A stretch of DNA of 64,000 bases from Duganella levis (GTDB lineage Bacteria; Pseudomonadota; Gammaproteobacteria; Burkholderiales; Burkholderiaceae_D): positions 176,201 through 240,200 of the forward strand of contig NZ_WWCT01000007.1 in the NCBI RefSeq assembly GCF_009857605.1, written 5' to 3'. Under the pieces are notes generated by a model. It did no database searches. It was not told the DNA's origin and saw only the letters and a list, made by a program, of their open reading frames with translations. Below, one piece after another: positions 27,396 to 38,200 of the stretch. The translations under genes and the position numbers were made by a program. The stretch's first letter is position 1. Each line of letters begins with the position of its first letter.

Positions 27396-28316
27396 TCAAA
27401 GCCTGATCTGCAAGCGCCGGCGCAAGGCCGACAGCAGCATGGCCGGCGGCGCCGGCTTGTACAGCACCTCGACAAAATCCATCGGCCGCTGCGGCGGCAG
27501 CAGGCCGTGCAGCAGCACCGGCGGCGCATCCTCGCGCGGCCAGATCTCCCACACACTCTCGTCTGCGCACAGGATCAGCGCCGGTTCGCGGTCCTGCGGC
27601 TCGTATTGCACGTCGAACTCGGCGCTCTCCAGGATCTCGCTGAGGTAATCCTGCATCGGCTGGTGCGACTCCAGCAGCAGGATGGCGTGGCCGGCGCCGA
27701 ACGGTTCCGGCCAGTCGAAATGCGGGGTCGGCGGCATCGCATCCTGTTCCTGCGCCAGCGCCGCGCCGACCTCAAACCGCAAGCCACCACCGCTGTGCTG
27801 TAAAACGCCGCCCATGGCGCGCACCAGGTGCGCCGCCACCATCACCCCGGGCAGGATGCGTTCGTCCGCCAGCGTGCCGTTAAAGTCGTGCCAGAGGCCG
27901 TCCTGTTCGCCGGACTGGAACTGCATGCGCACCTCGTTGCCAGTGCACTGCGCGCGCAACGCCAGCTGGCCGGCCGAGTGGTCGCGCAGCCGCGCCAGCA
28001 CCTGCCCCAGGCGGCGCGCATCCAGCAGCGCCAGCGCCGGCAGGCCGGCGCCGTCGTGCGACACGTGGCGCATCAAGGCGTGCAGATAAGCCGGCGCCGG
28101 CGTCAGTTCGGGCGCTTGCAATTCAAAGCGCGCGCACTCCTGCAAGTCGGACAGCCATTCCAGCTGGCGCCGCGCTTCGTCCTCCAGCGCCGGCAAGTCG
28201 GCAAAGCCGGTGCTGGCGCGGGTGGCGATGCGCGCCAGTGGCGCCCGCAAATCGTGGTGCAAGGCCGCCAGCAGGCGGGCGCGGATGCGGGCGGCGTCGC
28301 GCTCGGCGTCGCTCAC
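27396..28316 (-). CDS. Kinase-like signalling protein: intact H-box, degenerate ATPase and receiver
   Basis: 306 residues. The N-terminus has a HisKA-type dimerisation helix with phospho-acceptor His21 in ALHHDLRAPLARIATRA. The part after residue ~90 is laid out like a HATPase domain, but I cannot find N-, G1- or G2-box glycines; only GGVLQHSGGGLRFEVG recalls the G2 end. The last ~90 residues (HAILLLESHQPMQDYLSEILESAEF...VEVLYKPAPPAML) look like a receiver domain with neither the acidic pocket nor the phospho-acceptor Asp, keeping only the Lys-Pro. The start ATG overlaps the stop of the upstream REC-AraC gene by 4 bases. Probably a histidine phosphotransfer or regulatory partner of that regulator; function is inference. 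Confidence 0.75.
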   Translation of the reverse strand: MSDAERDAARIRARLLAALHHDLRAPLARIATRASTGFADLPALEDEARRQLEWLSDLQECARFELQAPELTPAPAYLHALMRHVSHDGAGLPALALLDARRLGQVLARLRDHSAGQLALRAQCTGNEVRMQFQSGEQDGLWHDFNGTLADERILPGVMVAAHLVRAMGGVLQHSGGGLRFEVGAALAQEQDAMPPTPHFDWPEPFGAGHAILLLESHQPMQDYLSEILESAEFDVQYEPQDREPALILCADESVWEIWPREDAPPVLLHGLLPPQRPMDFVEVLYKPAPPAMLLSALRRRLQIRL

Positions 28317-29146
28317 GGTGGCGAATCCTGCTGGACGTCGAACGGCAATGCCTGCTGATTTTCGGCCATCGGCCCATGCTGGCGTATCCCCAGGCGGTAC
28401 GCGCTGGGCGTGGCGCCTGCCTGTTCACGGAAGGCGGTGGCGAAATTGGCGGCGCTGCTAAAGCCGGTCTGCTCGGCGATCTGCTGCACGCTCAAATCAG
28501 TATCGGCCAGCAGCTGGCGGCCGCGCCGGATGCGCGCCTCGCCCAAGTAGGTGAACACCGTCATGCCGGCGTGGCGGCGAAATGCCTGCGACAGCCGCTT
28601 CTCATGGGTGCCCAGCGCGCGGGCGATGCCGGCCAGCGTCAGCGGCGCACCCAGGTTGTCGTTGATCAGGCGCATGGCGGCCATCGCCACCACTTCGTCC
28701 GGATCGTGCGGCGCGTCCGCCGCAGCAGGCGGTGGCGGCGGTCCGGCCTTGCGCAGCCCGGCCAGCTCCAGGTGGATGCGCACGCGCGCGAACACTTCGG
28801 CCGGATGATAGGGCTTGGCGACGAAATCAACGCCGCCCATGGCCAGCCCGGCCACGCGCTCGTCCGGCTCGTCCAGGGCGCTGAGGAAGATCACCGGGAT
28901 CGGCCGGGTCACCGGATTGGCCTTCAACAGCCGGCAGGCGGCAAAGCCGTCCATGCCCGGCATGCGTACATCGAGCAGGATCAGGTCCGGCGGCGACGCC
29001 AACGCCGCCTGATATCCCGCCATGCCGTCGCTGGCGGTGCGCACGTGGTACAGCTGGCGGCGCAGCAAATCGGTCAGGAAGCGTAATTCCTCCCGTTCGT
29101 CATCGACGATCAGGATGCCCGGCCGTGCTTGTTCGGTTGTGGTCAA
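28313..29146 (-). CDS. Response regulator with AraC-type HTH
   Basis: 277 residues. Receiver domain at residues ~10-125 with IVDDE acidic pair, phospho-acceptor Asp59 (LILLDVRMPGMDG), Ser in FLSALDE and Lys in VAKPYHP. Then a proline-rich linker (GPPPPPAAADAP). The C-terminal AraC/XylS double HTH (LTLAGIARALGTHEKRLSQAFRRHAGMTVFTYLGEARIRRGRQLLADTDLSVQQIAEQTGFSSAANFATAFREQAGATPSAYR) sits at residues ~165-255. The only in-frame start near the domain is TTG 29146, with no close ribosome site; the start is uncertain. Translationally coupled to the kinase-like gene downstream. The target genes are unknown; the giant repeat-protein gene lies directly upstream on the same strand, 117 bases away. Confidence 0.88.
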   Translation of the reverse strand: MTTTEQARPGILIVDDEREELRFLTDLLRRQLYHVRTASDGMAGYQAALASPPDLILLDVRMPGMDGFAACRLLKANPVTRPIPVIFLSALDEPDERVAGLAMGGVDFVAKPYHPAEVFARVRIHLELAGLRKAGPPPPPAAADAPHDPDEVVAMAAMRLINDNLGAPLTLAGIARALGTHEKRLSQAFRRHAGMTVFTYLGEARIRRGRQLLADTDLSVQQIAEQTGFSSAANFATAFREQAGATPSAYRLGIRQHGPMAENQQALPFDVQQDSPP

Positions 29147-29263
29147 GGCAAGAATGGTGCGCCCCCTGGTCAGGAACTAGCGCCCCATTATGCCGCCGTT
29201 TTTTTTCAAATTGTCGAGTCCGTCCTCCGGCAAAACCGCTGCCACAGCGTTCAGAATGCCAAC

Positions 29264-32200
29264 TTACAAGCTACCCACCAGGCTCATGCCGTTAGTGCCG
29301 AACTGGCTGCCTACCAGCGTAATATCATGCGCCAACTGCACCGCCAGTTCGCCCTGGTTGTGCGTTTCCAGATACGCGTCCCACTTGGCCACAGTGGCGC
29401 CATCGGCCTGCAGACCCGCATTGTGGTACATCAGATTAATGAAGGCGAGATCGTCAATACCGCCATGGCTGCTCTGGAATTCAGTCGAATAAATGAAGCC
29501 ATTCCCCAGCGTACCTCCCTGCAAACCGCTGCCCAGCCAGTACAGGAAGCCGTCCAGGTCACCCGCGCGACCCAGCGTCAGGTGATACAACATGCCTAGT
29601 TCCTGCATTGTGCCGGCACCCGCCTGAGTGAAGCTGAGGTCGCGCGTGACGCCGTTGAATTCGCCCAGCTCGATCTGGCGGATGGTGTCGGTGCCGCTAT
29701 CGGCGCCGCTCAGCATGACGTCGCCCGCCTTGCTCAGCAACACGCTGTACTGGCTGGCGTCAGCGTTGTAGACCACCGTATCGGTGCCGTCGCCCCCCAC
29801 CAGCAGGTCGTTACCGGCGCCGCCGTCCAGACGGTCATCGCCCGAGTTGGCAATCCAGCCCTGCTCCTGCGTCAGCAGTTCGCGGCCCAGCCCCAGACCG
29901 TTGCCGGTGTCGTAGGCAGCACGGTGTGCACTGCTCAGGGCGATGTCGGCAAACACCCCGGCGCGGGTGGCCAGATCGCCGCTGGCGGCTGCGTCCAGCC
30001 GCGCCAGGTAAGGCGTCAGTGCTGCGGCGTCCGGCGTGATGCCAAGTGCGTTGTGCAGCAGCGTGGCCACATAGTCGTGGTTGCTGAGGGTCATGATGCC
30101 GTGCACCGCCTCGTCTGCTTCGAGTATGCTTTGCGCCTGCTGTTGCACGCTGAGGTTGTACTGCACCCAGAAATTCAGGCCCGGCAGATCCGGCACGCGG
30201 TCGAAAGCGGCGTGGTACATCAGCGACAGCATGTCCAGCTTGACGGCGTTGGTGCCGGCAAACTTGAGGATGGCCTCGCCCTGATTGAGCTCGGCCGCCG
30301 TCAATGTCTCGGTAGCGGTGGCGTTGGCCAACGCGGTCTGGTGGATGCCGACCACCTTGCCGCCCTTCAGGTAGAACTCCCACAGGCCGGCGTCGCTGCG
30401 GCCCCCCTGCAGGACGTCGTTGCCGGTGCCGCCATGCAGCGCATCGTTGCCGGCGCCGCCGGCCAGCTGGTCGGCGCCATCGCCGCCGTCCAGATAATCG
30501 TTGCCGGCCGCAGTGATCAGGATGTCGTCGCCGCCGTTGCCGTACAGCGTGTCGTTGTCGCTGCCGGTGGTCAGCACGAAGCGCTGCGCCGCACCGTCGC
30601 CGATGAAGAAGTTGGCGCCGGCGCCACCCAGGATCGTCGCCTGGCCGATGACGGCGGCAAACTGCACATTATCCAACTGCAGGCCGATGCCCTGCGCCAG
30701 CGCGTGGGCGTCAATCACCAGCGCGGTGGCGGTATTGTCCGGCGTGGTGTCATGCTGGGGATTGCCACCGGCGGGCGCCAGGTCGCTGCCGTCGATGATC
30801 ACCACACCATTGGCGGTGTTCGGCGCCGCGCTCATGGTCAGCGTGGCGTGCTGCAGCTGCACCTTGGCGCCGAGGCCGGCCAGGAATTCCTGCGCCTGCG
30901 CCTCCATTGCCACCCGGGTGGCCTGGCCGGCTGCCGTGTGGTCGTCGATGCGGCCGATCAGGTCGGTCAGCGCCATGCTGCCGCTCAGCAGCGATGCTGG
31001 CCCGGCCGCCTCGAAACCTACCCCTACCGGCAAACTGACCACCAGGCTGGTACCCGGATTACCGCCGCTGGCGGCAATCCCGATCGGGATGTCGGCCAGG
31101 TTGGCATGCTCGGTGCTGCTGTCTTCCGGCCGCGTGGCGGTAACGGTCGGCACGCTGATGGTGCGCGACGGCAGGCCGGTGCGGCTGTCGATGCCGGTCA
31201 CGGTGGTCAACATCACGCCGTCCACTGTCGATGGCGTGCCCGGATTGACAGGCGTGTTGGTGTTGACGCTCACCACCAGCGGCGTCGCCGGCGTGTTGGC
31301 GTTGTTGGCGGCGTCGCTGAACAAACCGCCGCCGAGATTGACCGTGATTGGCGTGGTGCTGTTGGCCGGCGGCGTGATCACCACCGTGTAAGTGGTGCCG
31401 CTGCCGCTGAAGCCGCTGACGACGCCGCCGGTCACCACCAGGTCGGCCGCGGTCAGCACGCCGGGATCGCTCAGCGTCAGGGTGATGGTGGTACTGCCGC
31501 CCTGCCCGACCGTGGTGGCGCTGCTGCTCAGCGTGACGGTCGGCGCGGTGATGTCCAGCGTGTATTGCGCGGTGTGGGTGGCGCTGACGTTGCCGGCCGC
31601 ATCGGCCACCCGCACCATCAGCGTGCGGGTGCCGGGCACCAGCGTGCTCGCCAGCAACCAGGTGGTGCCGTTAACCGTCGCCAGGTGCCAGGTCACACCG
31701 CTGTCGACCGAGACCTGCACCACGTCGCCGGCCGCCAGCGGCGCGCTCAGCGTGCCGCTCAGCGTCTGCGTCGGGTTATTGGTGATCAGATCGCCGCCGG
31801 CGCCGCTGTCGTCGGAGAAGGCGATGCCGCCGCTGGCCGCCGCCGTCGGCGCCACGGTGTCGATCTGCAGCGACGGAATCGCGGCGCCCCCGCCGGTGTT
31901 GCCGGCAACGTCGGTGTAGCCGCTGACGCTGATGGTGGCGCTGCCGGCGGCGACGCCAGTGGTCGGCGTGAAGGTGGCGGTATAGACCAGCGGATTGCTG
32001 GTCGGCGTCAGCGTGCCCAGCGTGCCGCCGCCTACCGTCACATTGCTGCTGCTAAAGCCCAACGGCGCTTCGGAGAAGGTGAAGGTGATGATGGCCGGCT
32101 CCACGCCGTTGGCCACCGCCACATTGCTGCTGATGACCACCGTTGGCGCGCTCTGGTCGAACACATACGGCGTGCTGGTCGGCGCGCTGTAATTGCCGGC

Positions 32201-35200
32201 CGCGTCGATCACGCGTACCTGCAGCACGCCACTGGCGGTCAGCGTATGCGCCACGCTCCAGTTGCTGCCGTTGATGGTGGCGGTATTCCAGGTGCTGCCA
32301 TTATCGAACGACACCTGCACCGATTCGCCGGCGCCCGGCGGCGCCGACAGCGCGCCGCTGACCGTCTGCGTCGGATTGGAAGTGATCAGGTCGCCAACGA
32401 CGCCGGTGTCGTTGCTGAACACCGGGGTGCCGATGGCAGCCGACAGCGGCGGCAGCGTATCCAGACTGAGCGACGGCGTGCTGGCGCCCAGCCCGCCATT
32501 GCCGGCCAGGTCGCTGTAGACATTCGGCGCCACGCTGATCACCGCGCTGCCGGCGTTGAGGCCAGGCGTCGGCGTGAACACCGCCGTGTAGACCAGCGGA
32601 TTGGCAGTGGCGGTGAAGCCGCTCAGTGTGCCGCCGGTGGCGGTGACGTCGCCGGCGGCAAAGCCCAGCGGCGCCTCATTGAAGGTAAAGGTGATCAGCG
32701 CCGCGTCGCCCAGCTTCAGCGACGCCAGGCTGCTGCTGATCAGCAGCGTCGGCGGCGCCGCGTCAATGCTGATCGGACTGCTGACGGCGCCGCTGCCAGC
32801 GTTGCCGGCAGTGTCGGTATAGCTGCCGGTCAGCACCGAGACCGCAGCCGGCAGACTATAGCCGGCCGCCGGCGTAAACTGCGCGGTATACACCAGCGGA
32901 TTGGCAGTGACGGTAAAGCCGCTGATGCTGCCGCTGCCGGGCGGCAGCACGATGTCGCCGGTGACGAAGCCCTGCGGCGCTTCGCTGAAAGTGAAGGTCA
33001 GCGTGGCGCTCTCGCCGGCCTTGAGGGCGGCGGCGTTGCTGCTGATGGCCATCGTTGGCGGCGTGGTGTCCAGCACATACGCGGCCGAGTAGGCGGCGCC
33101 GTGATTGCCGGCGCCGTCGGTCACGCGCACCTGCAGTGTGCCACTGCCGCTCAGGAACACCGGCGTTCCCAGTGCCCAGTTGACGCCGCCCACCGGTGCC
33201 ACCGCAGTGGTCCAGCTGGCGCCATTGTCCACCGAGACTTCCACGCTATCACCGGCCTGCACATTGGCGTCCAGCGTGCCGCGTATGGTCTGCACCGGAC
33301 TGCTGGTGATCAGGTCGGTGTTGCTGACGCCGGTATCGACGCTGAATTCCACCGTGGCGATGCCGGTGTTGGGCGCCTGAGTGCTGTAGGTGATCGGCGT
33401 GATGGCGGCCGCCAGGCCGGCATTGCCGGCGGCGTCGAGGAAGCTGCCGGCACTGACCACGATGGTGCCGCTGCCGGCGCTCACGCCCGGCGTCGGCGTG
33501 AACAGCGCGGTGTACACCAGCGGATTGGCGGTCAGGCCGAAACCGCTCAGGGTACCGCCGGCCACCGTGATGTCGCCCAGCGTGAAGCCGATTGGCAGCT
33601 CGCTGAAGGTAAAGGTGACGGTGGCCGATTCGCCGATCTTCAGGCTGGCGGCGCTGCTGGTGATCTGCAGCGCCGGCGGCGCGGTATCGAGCGTGATCAG
33701 GGGCGAAACGGCGCCGCCGCCGGCATTACCGGCCAGATCGGTGTACAGACCGGCCGCCAGCGTGACGCCGGCGCCCACGCCGGACAGCCCGGCAGTGGGC
33801 GTCAGCTGCACCGTGTAGACCAGCGGATTGATGGCGTTGAAGTTGCTCAGCGTGCCGTTGAGGGCCACCAGGTCGCCCACCGCAAACCCGCTCGGCGCCT
33901 CGCTGAAGGTAAACGTCAGCGTGGCCGACTCGCCGGCCTTGAGCGTGCTGGCATTGCTGGTGATGACCATGGTCGGCGCCACCAGGTCCAGCACATAGCC
34001 GGCCGAGAACACCGAACCATGGTTGCCGGCGGCGTCGCTGACCCGCACCTGCAGCGTGCCGCTGCCGGTCAGCAGCTGCGGCAGCAACGCCCACTGGCCG
34101 GGCGCCGGGGTCACCGCGTTCAGCCAGGTGGCGCCATTGTCCAGCGACACCTGCACAAATTCGCCGGCGCCTACCGGCGCGTTCAGCGTGCCGCTGATGA
34201 TTTGCGACACGGCGTTGGTGACCAGATCGCTATTGCTGGGGCCGTTGTCGGCCGAGAAGCTGAGCGCCAGCACATTGGCGGTCGGCGCCAGCGTGTCGAG
34301 CGCGATCGGCGCGCTGCTGACATTGGCGCCGGTGTTGCCGGCGGCGTCGGCATACACGCTGCCGGCCACGCTGATGACGGCGTTGGCGCTGGCGATGCCG
34401 GCGCCCGGCGTGAAGGTGGCGGTGTACACCAGCGGATTGCTGGTGGCGCTCAGGCCGCTCAGGGTGCCGTTGCTGGCGCTGATGCTGCCCAGCGCGAAGC
34501 CGGTCGGCGCATCGCTGAAGGTGAAGGTGACGGTGGCCGTTTCGCCCACCTTGAGCGCGCTGGCGCTGCTGGTGATGGACAAGGTCGGCGCCAGCGTGTC
34601 GACGCTGATCGATGGCGAGCTGCCGCCGCTGCCATCGTTGCCGGCGGTGTCGGTGTACAGGTTGTTACCCAGCGTGACGCTGGCGCTGCCGTTGAAACCC
34701 GGCGTCGGCGTCAGCACCACCGTGTACACCAGCGGATTGGCGGTCGCGGTGAAGCCGGTCAGCGCGCCACCGGTGGCGATCAGGTCGCCCAGCGTGAAGC
34801 CGGACGGCGCTTCGCTGAAGGTAAAGCTGATGGTGGCGCTCTGGCCGACCTTGAGGGTGCTGGTATCGCTGCTGACGACCACCGTCGGTGCGGTGGTGTC
34901 CAGCGTGTAGTTGTGGATGCCGACCGTGCCATGGTTGCCGTTGGCGTCGCTGACGCGCACCTGCAGCGTGCCGTTGCTGTTCAGCGTCTGGCCGAACAAC
35001 GCCCACGAACTGCCGCCCACCGTGCTGCTGGCCGTGGTCCAGCTGACGCCGTTGTTGAGCGAAACTTCGACGATGTCGCCGGCCGCCAGCACGCCGCCGT
35101 TCAGCGTGCCGGCGATGTTTTGCGCGGCGGTGCGGGTGATCAGGTCGACGCTGCTGCTGCCGGTGTCGGCCGAGAACAGCACGCTGCCGCTACCCAGCAA

Positions 35201-38200
35201 CGGCGCCAGCGTGTCGATGCTGATGCCGGGCGAGACGCCGGCGTTGCCGCCATTGCCGGCCAGGTCAGCATAGGCGCCGGCCGCCACGCTGACCACCGCG
35301 CTGGCGCCGGCCACATTGGCGGCCGGCGTGAACACGGCGGTGTACACCAGCGGATTGGCGGTCTGCACCAGGTTGCTGACGGTGCCGTTGGTGGCGCTGA
35401 TGTCGCCCAGCGAGAACGCGGCCGGCGTCTCGCTGAAGGTAAAGGTGATGACGGCCGTGCCGCTGCTGTTCAGCACACCTTGGCTGCTGCTGATCGCCAG
35501 CGATGGCGCCAGCGTGTCGATGGCGATGGCCGCCATGCTGCCGCCCACGCCCAGGTTGCCCAGGGTGTCGGTATAGCTGCCGCCGATCACGCTGATGGCG
35601 CCGCTGCCGCTGGCCACGCCGGCGGCTACGCTGAACACCGCCGTGTAGACCAGTGGATCGGCGGTGGTGCTCAGGGCGCTGAGCGTGCCGCCGCTGACCA
35701 GGACGTCGGTGAAGTCGAAGCCGGTCGGCGCGCTGCTGAACTTGAAGGTGATGTTGGCGGTATCGCCGGCCTTCAGCGCGCTCACGTCGCTGAGGATGGC
35801 CACGCCCGGCGCCACGGTGGCATAGGTGATGGTCGGCGTGGCCCCGGCCTGGCCGTTGTTGCCGGCCAGGTCGGTGTAGGCGCCAGACGCCACCGTCACC
35901 GAGCCGACGCCAGCCGCCTGCCCGGCGGTCGGCGTAAACACCGCGGTGTACACCAGCGGATTGGCGGTGGCGGCAAAGCCGGTCAGCGTGCCGCCGCTGA
36001 CCGTGACGCTGGCGGCGCTGAAGCCCACCGGCGCTTCGCTGAAGGTAAAGGTGATCAGCGGCGCGTCGGCGCTGTTCAGCACCGATTTGCTGGTACTGAT
36101 CGCCAGCGTCGGCGCCGTCTGGTCCAGCGTGTAGGCGGCGCTGTAGGCGGCGCCGTGGTTGCCGGCGGCATCGCTGACGCGCACTTGAATATTATGGCCG
36201 GCACCGGTGGTCAGCGTTTGCCCTGCCAGGCTCCAGCCGTTGCTGCCGGCGCTGGCACTGGCCGAGATCCAGGTGAGGCCGTTGTTGAGCGAGACTTCCA
36301 CCGTCTCGCCGCCCAGCAGATTGGCGCTGAGCGTGCCGCTGAGGTTTTGCGCGGCCACATTGGTGACCAGGTCGGCCGCGCCGCTGTCGGCGGAAAACAC
36401 CACGCTGGCGCCACTGGTGGTCGGCGCCTGGGTATCGACGCTGATGCCGGGCGAGCTGGCGCCGCCGCCGGCGTTGCCGGCCTTGTCGGTATAGCTGCCG
36501 GCGGTCAGGGTAATGTTGTCGGTGACGCCGTTGACGCCCACCGCCGGCGTGTAGGTGGCGGTGTACACCAGCGGATTGGCGGTCGCGGTCAAGTTGCTCA
36601 GCACGCCGTTGGTGGCGCCGATGTCGCTCAGGGCGAAGCCGCTCGGCGCCTCGCTGAAGGTGAAGGTGATGGTGGCGGTCTCGCCGATCTTGACGGCGGC
36701 GACATTGCTGCTGATGGTGGCGGTCGGCGGCGTAGTATCCAGCACGTAGCTGACCGAGTAGGCGGCGCCGTGATTGCCGGCGGCGTCGGACACGCGCACT
36801 TTCAGCGTGTCGCTGGCGGTCAAAGTCTGGCCGGCCAGCGACCAGGCGCTGCCGGCGCCGGTGGCGGTCGTCCAGCTGGCGCCATTGTCCAGCGACACTT
36901 CAACATACTCGCCGCCGCCCAGCGACGTGGCCAGCGTGCCGCTGATGGTCTGGGCGCTGGCGTTGGTGATCAGGTCGGTGCCGCTGCTGCCGCTGTCGGC
37001 CGAGAACACCACGGTGTTGGCGATGGCGGTCGGCGCCTGCGTATCGATGGCGATCGGCGGCGTCAGCGCACCGCCGGCCGCGTTGCCGGCCGCATCGGCG
37101 AAGGCGCCGGCGGCGATGGTGATGCTGGCCGCCGTGTTCTGGATGCCGGCGGTCGGCGTAAAGGTGGCGGTGTAGACCAGCGGATTGGCGGTCACCGCCA
37201 GCCCGCTCAGCGTGCCGCCGGCGGTGACCACGTCGCCGGCGGTAAACCCGACCGGTAGTTCGCTGAAGGTGAAGGTCACGGTGGCGGTCTCGCCAGCCTT
37301 GACCGCCGTCACGTTGCTGGTGATGGCCACGGTGGGCGCCAGCGTATCGATATTGATCACCGGGCCGCTGGCGCCGCTGCCGCTGTTGCCGAAGGCGTCG
37401 GTGTAGGCGCCGGCGCCGACGCTGATGTCGGCCGTGCCGCTGCCGACGCCGGTGTTGGGCGTGAACACCGCCGTGTACACCAGCGGATTGGCGGTGGCGG
37501 TAAAGCCGCTCAGCGAACCATTGTTGTAGATGATATCGCCGCTGGTGAAACCGGTCGGCGGCGTGCTGAAAGTGAAGGTCAGCGTGGCCGCCTCGCCCGA
37601 CTTGAGGGCGACATCGTCGGCGGTGATCAGCAGCGACGGCAGCGTGGTGTTGATGGCGATCGGCACCGTCAGGCTGGCCTGGCCGTTGTTGCCGGCGGCG
37701 TCGATATAGCCGCCGGCGTTGACCTGCACGGTGGCGGTCACGCCCAGCTGGCCGGCGGCCGGCGTGAAGGTAGCGGTGTACACCAGCGGATTGCCGGTGG
37801 CGGCCAGGCCGCTGATGCTGCCGCCGGTGACGGTCAGTGACGAGGCGCTGAAGTTGGACGGCGCTTCGCTGAAGGTGAAGGTCAGGGTGGCGCTCTGGCC
37901 GGCGCGCAACGCACCGAGATCGCTGGTGGCCAATACCGTAGGGGCGGTGGTGTCCAGCACATAGGCGGCGCCAGCGGTGGCACCGTGGTTGCCAGCGGCA
38001 TCGTTGACGCGCACCTGCACCGTGTTGCTGCCGGTCAGCGTGATGCCGGCCAGGCTCCAGCTGGCGCTGCCGACACTGCTGCCGGCATTGCTCCACGTGA
38101 CGCCGTTGTCGAGCGACACCTGCACCGTTTCACCCGACACCAGTGCCGCGTTCAGCGTGCCGCTGACGGTCTGCGCCGCAGTGCGCGTGATCAGGTCGGT

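Noticed and set aside
29924..37258. Open frame of 2444 codons on the plus strand, antisense to the giant gene (and another of 1185 codons at 37985-41542)
   Set aside because: They mirror the repeat gene in the reverse frame, with Gly/Ala/Arg/Val-rich composition and no domains. Strong G/C third-position bias of the sense gene keeps the antisense frame open.
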